Assembly: GCA_021604885.1 (NCBI GenBank)
Contig: BQJV01000012.1
Location: forward strand, 1 to 20,355
Length of the DNA stretch: 20,355 nucleotides
Direction of reading: 5' to 3'
Origin: Acidimicrobiales bacterium
GTDB taxonomy: Bacteria; Actinomycetota; Acidimicrobiia; Acidimicrobiales; Aldehydirespiratoraceae
Shown here: positions 19,974 through 20,355 of the stretch, piece by piece
Layout of the letters: every line of letters starts with the position of its first letter
Position numbering within the stretch: position 1 is the first letter of the stretch
The notes under the pieces: model-generated
Seen by the model: only the letters and a program-made list of their open reading frames with translations
Databases searched by the model: none
What the model was told of the DNA's origin: nothing
Position numbers and translations under genes: made by a program

Positions 19974-20355
19974 ATGCCGCTGCCCACCACCGACCTGCCG
20001 GTCGAAGAGGTCGTTCCCGAGCTCCGCGAGGCGCTCGCCGGGGCCGGCCATGCCGTTCTCCAGGCCGAGCCGGGCGCCGGCAAGACCACCCTGGTGCCGC
20101 TGCGACTGCTCGACGAGCCGTGGCTCGGCACCGACAGGATCGTCCTGCTCGAACCCCGCCGCGTGGCGGCCCGCGCCGCCGCGAGACGCATGGCTGCGAT
20201 GCTCGGCGAGGAGCCGGGCCAGACGGTCGGCTGGGTAACGCGGGACGACCGGCGAGTCGGCCCGACCACCCGCATCGAGGTGGTGACCGAGGGCGTCCTC
20301 ACCGCACGGCTGGTGAACGACGCGGCCCTGCACGGCGTGGGCCTCGTCGTGTTCG
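19974..20355 (+). CDS. hrpB: ATP-dependent helicase HrpB (DEAH family), N-terminus; C-terminus outside window
   Basis: Partial gene open to the right edge; 127 codons are visible. The sequence has the HrpB pattern: LPVEEVVPELREAL, VLQAEPGAGKTTLVPLRLL with Walker A G34-AGKT, then LLEPRRVAARAAARRMAAMLGE (58-79), TVGWVTRDDRRVGPTTRIEVVTEGVLTARL (84-113) and HGVGLVVF just before the expected DEFHER motif, which lies beyond the window. These are DEAH-box superfamily 2 helicases whose bacterial role is still poorly defined. The ATG at 19974 is chosen; CATGAT lies 7 bases upstream in the geometry seen at other genes, but in-frame ATGs at 19962 and 19965 are possible. Confidence 0.93.
   Translation, partial: MPLPTTDLPVEEVVPELREALAGAGHAVLQAEPGAGKTTLVPLRLLDEPWLGTDRIVLLEPRRVAARAAARRMAAMLGEEPGQTVGWVTRDDRRVGPTTRIEVVTEGVLTARLVNDAALHGVGLVVF

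Overview
The window is a gene-dense, very GC-rich stretch of chromosome from a high-GC actinobacterium, most plausibly an Acidimicrobiia-type lineage. The lineage is inference, not a lineage-marker result. It rests on an acyl-CoA carboxylase beta subunit coupled to an epsilon-like subunit, an F420-type luciferase-family oxidoreductase, a LigC-type DNA ligase, a DrrAB-type exporter with its TetR regulator, and frequent leaderless-looking promoters. I see no tRNA, rRNA, CRISPR array, insertion sequence or phage gene. Intergenic gaps are short; none exceeds 300 bases.

Layout. 1-2233 (minus): an operon read as acyl-CoA carboxylase beta subunit, small epsilon subunit, then a ComB-type 2-phosphosulfolactate phosphatase cut by the left edge. 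2316-3107 (minus): an LLM flavin oxidoreductase. 3168-6199 (plus): three separately promoted genes, a 2-oxoglutarate/Fe(II) oxygenase, a LOG-family phosphoribohydrolase-like protein and a carotenoid-cleavage oxygenase. 6262-8955 (plus): a TetR regulator, then an ABC exporter ATPase and permease behind three evenly spaced operator-like palindromes. 8956-9153: a long inverted repeat and a 12-bp tandem array. 9154-9813: a flavin-binding PNPOx-like protein. 9855-12697: a MASE1-PAS histidine kinase coupled to a NarL-type response regulator, closed by two hairpins with identical loops. 12778-13326 (minus): an unrecognised helical protein. 13572-14270 (plus): a secreted M23 peptidase. 14278-15414 (minus): an epoxide hydrolase. 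15483-17605 (plus): LigC-type ligase, small lipoprotein, RraA-family protein. 17557-19908 (minus): FEN-like 5'-3' exonuclease, HD-domain phosphohydrolase, an Rcp1-like response regulator and a 102-residue protein that is only a histidine-kinase dimerisation domain. 19974-20355 (plus): the N-terminus of an HrpB-type helicase.

How the parts work together. Several pairs are translationally coupled (GTGA or TGATG overlaps): beta/epsilon carboxylase, exporter ATPase/permease, sensor kinase/regulator and exonuclease/HD phosphohydrolase. Much of the rest is single-gene oxidative and catabolic metabolism. The most notable signals are: (i) a recurrent TAnnnT-like hexamer 6-8 bases before the start codon of nine genes, implying leaderless transcription; (ii) a dispersed GGGGTCTGACCCC palindrome with flanking GCTTCA repeats, present three times just after stop codons; (iii) the three-palindrome operator array of the exporter; and (iv) the kinase-less DHp protein paired with a response regulator. 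I did not find a convincing wholly new multi-gene system; (ii) and (iv) are the closest leads.
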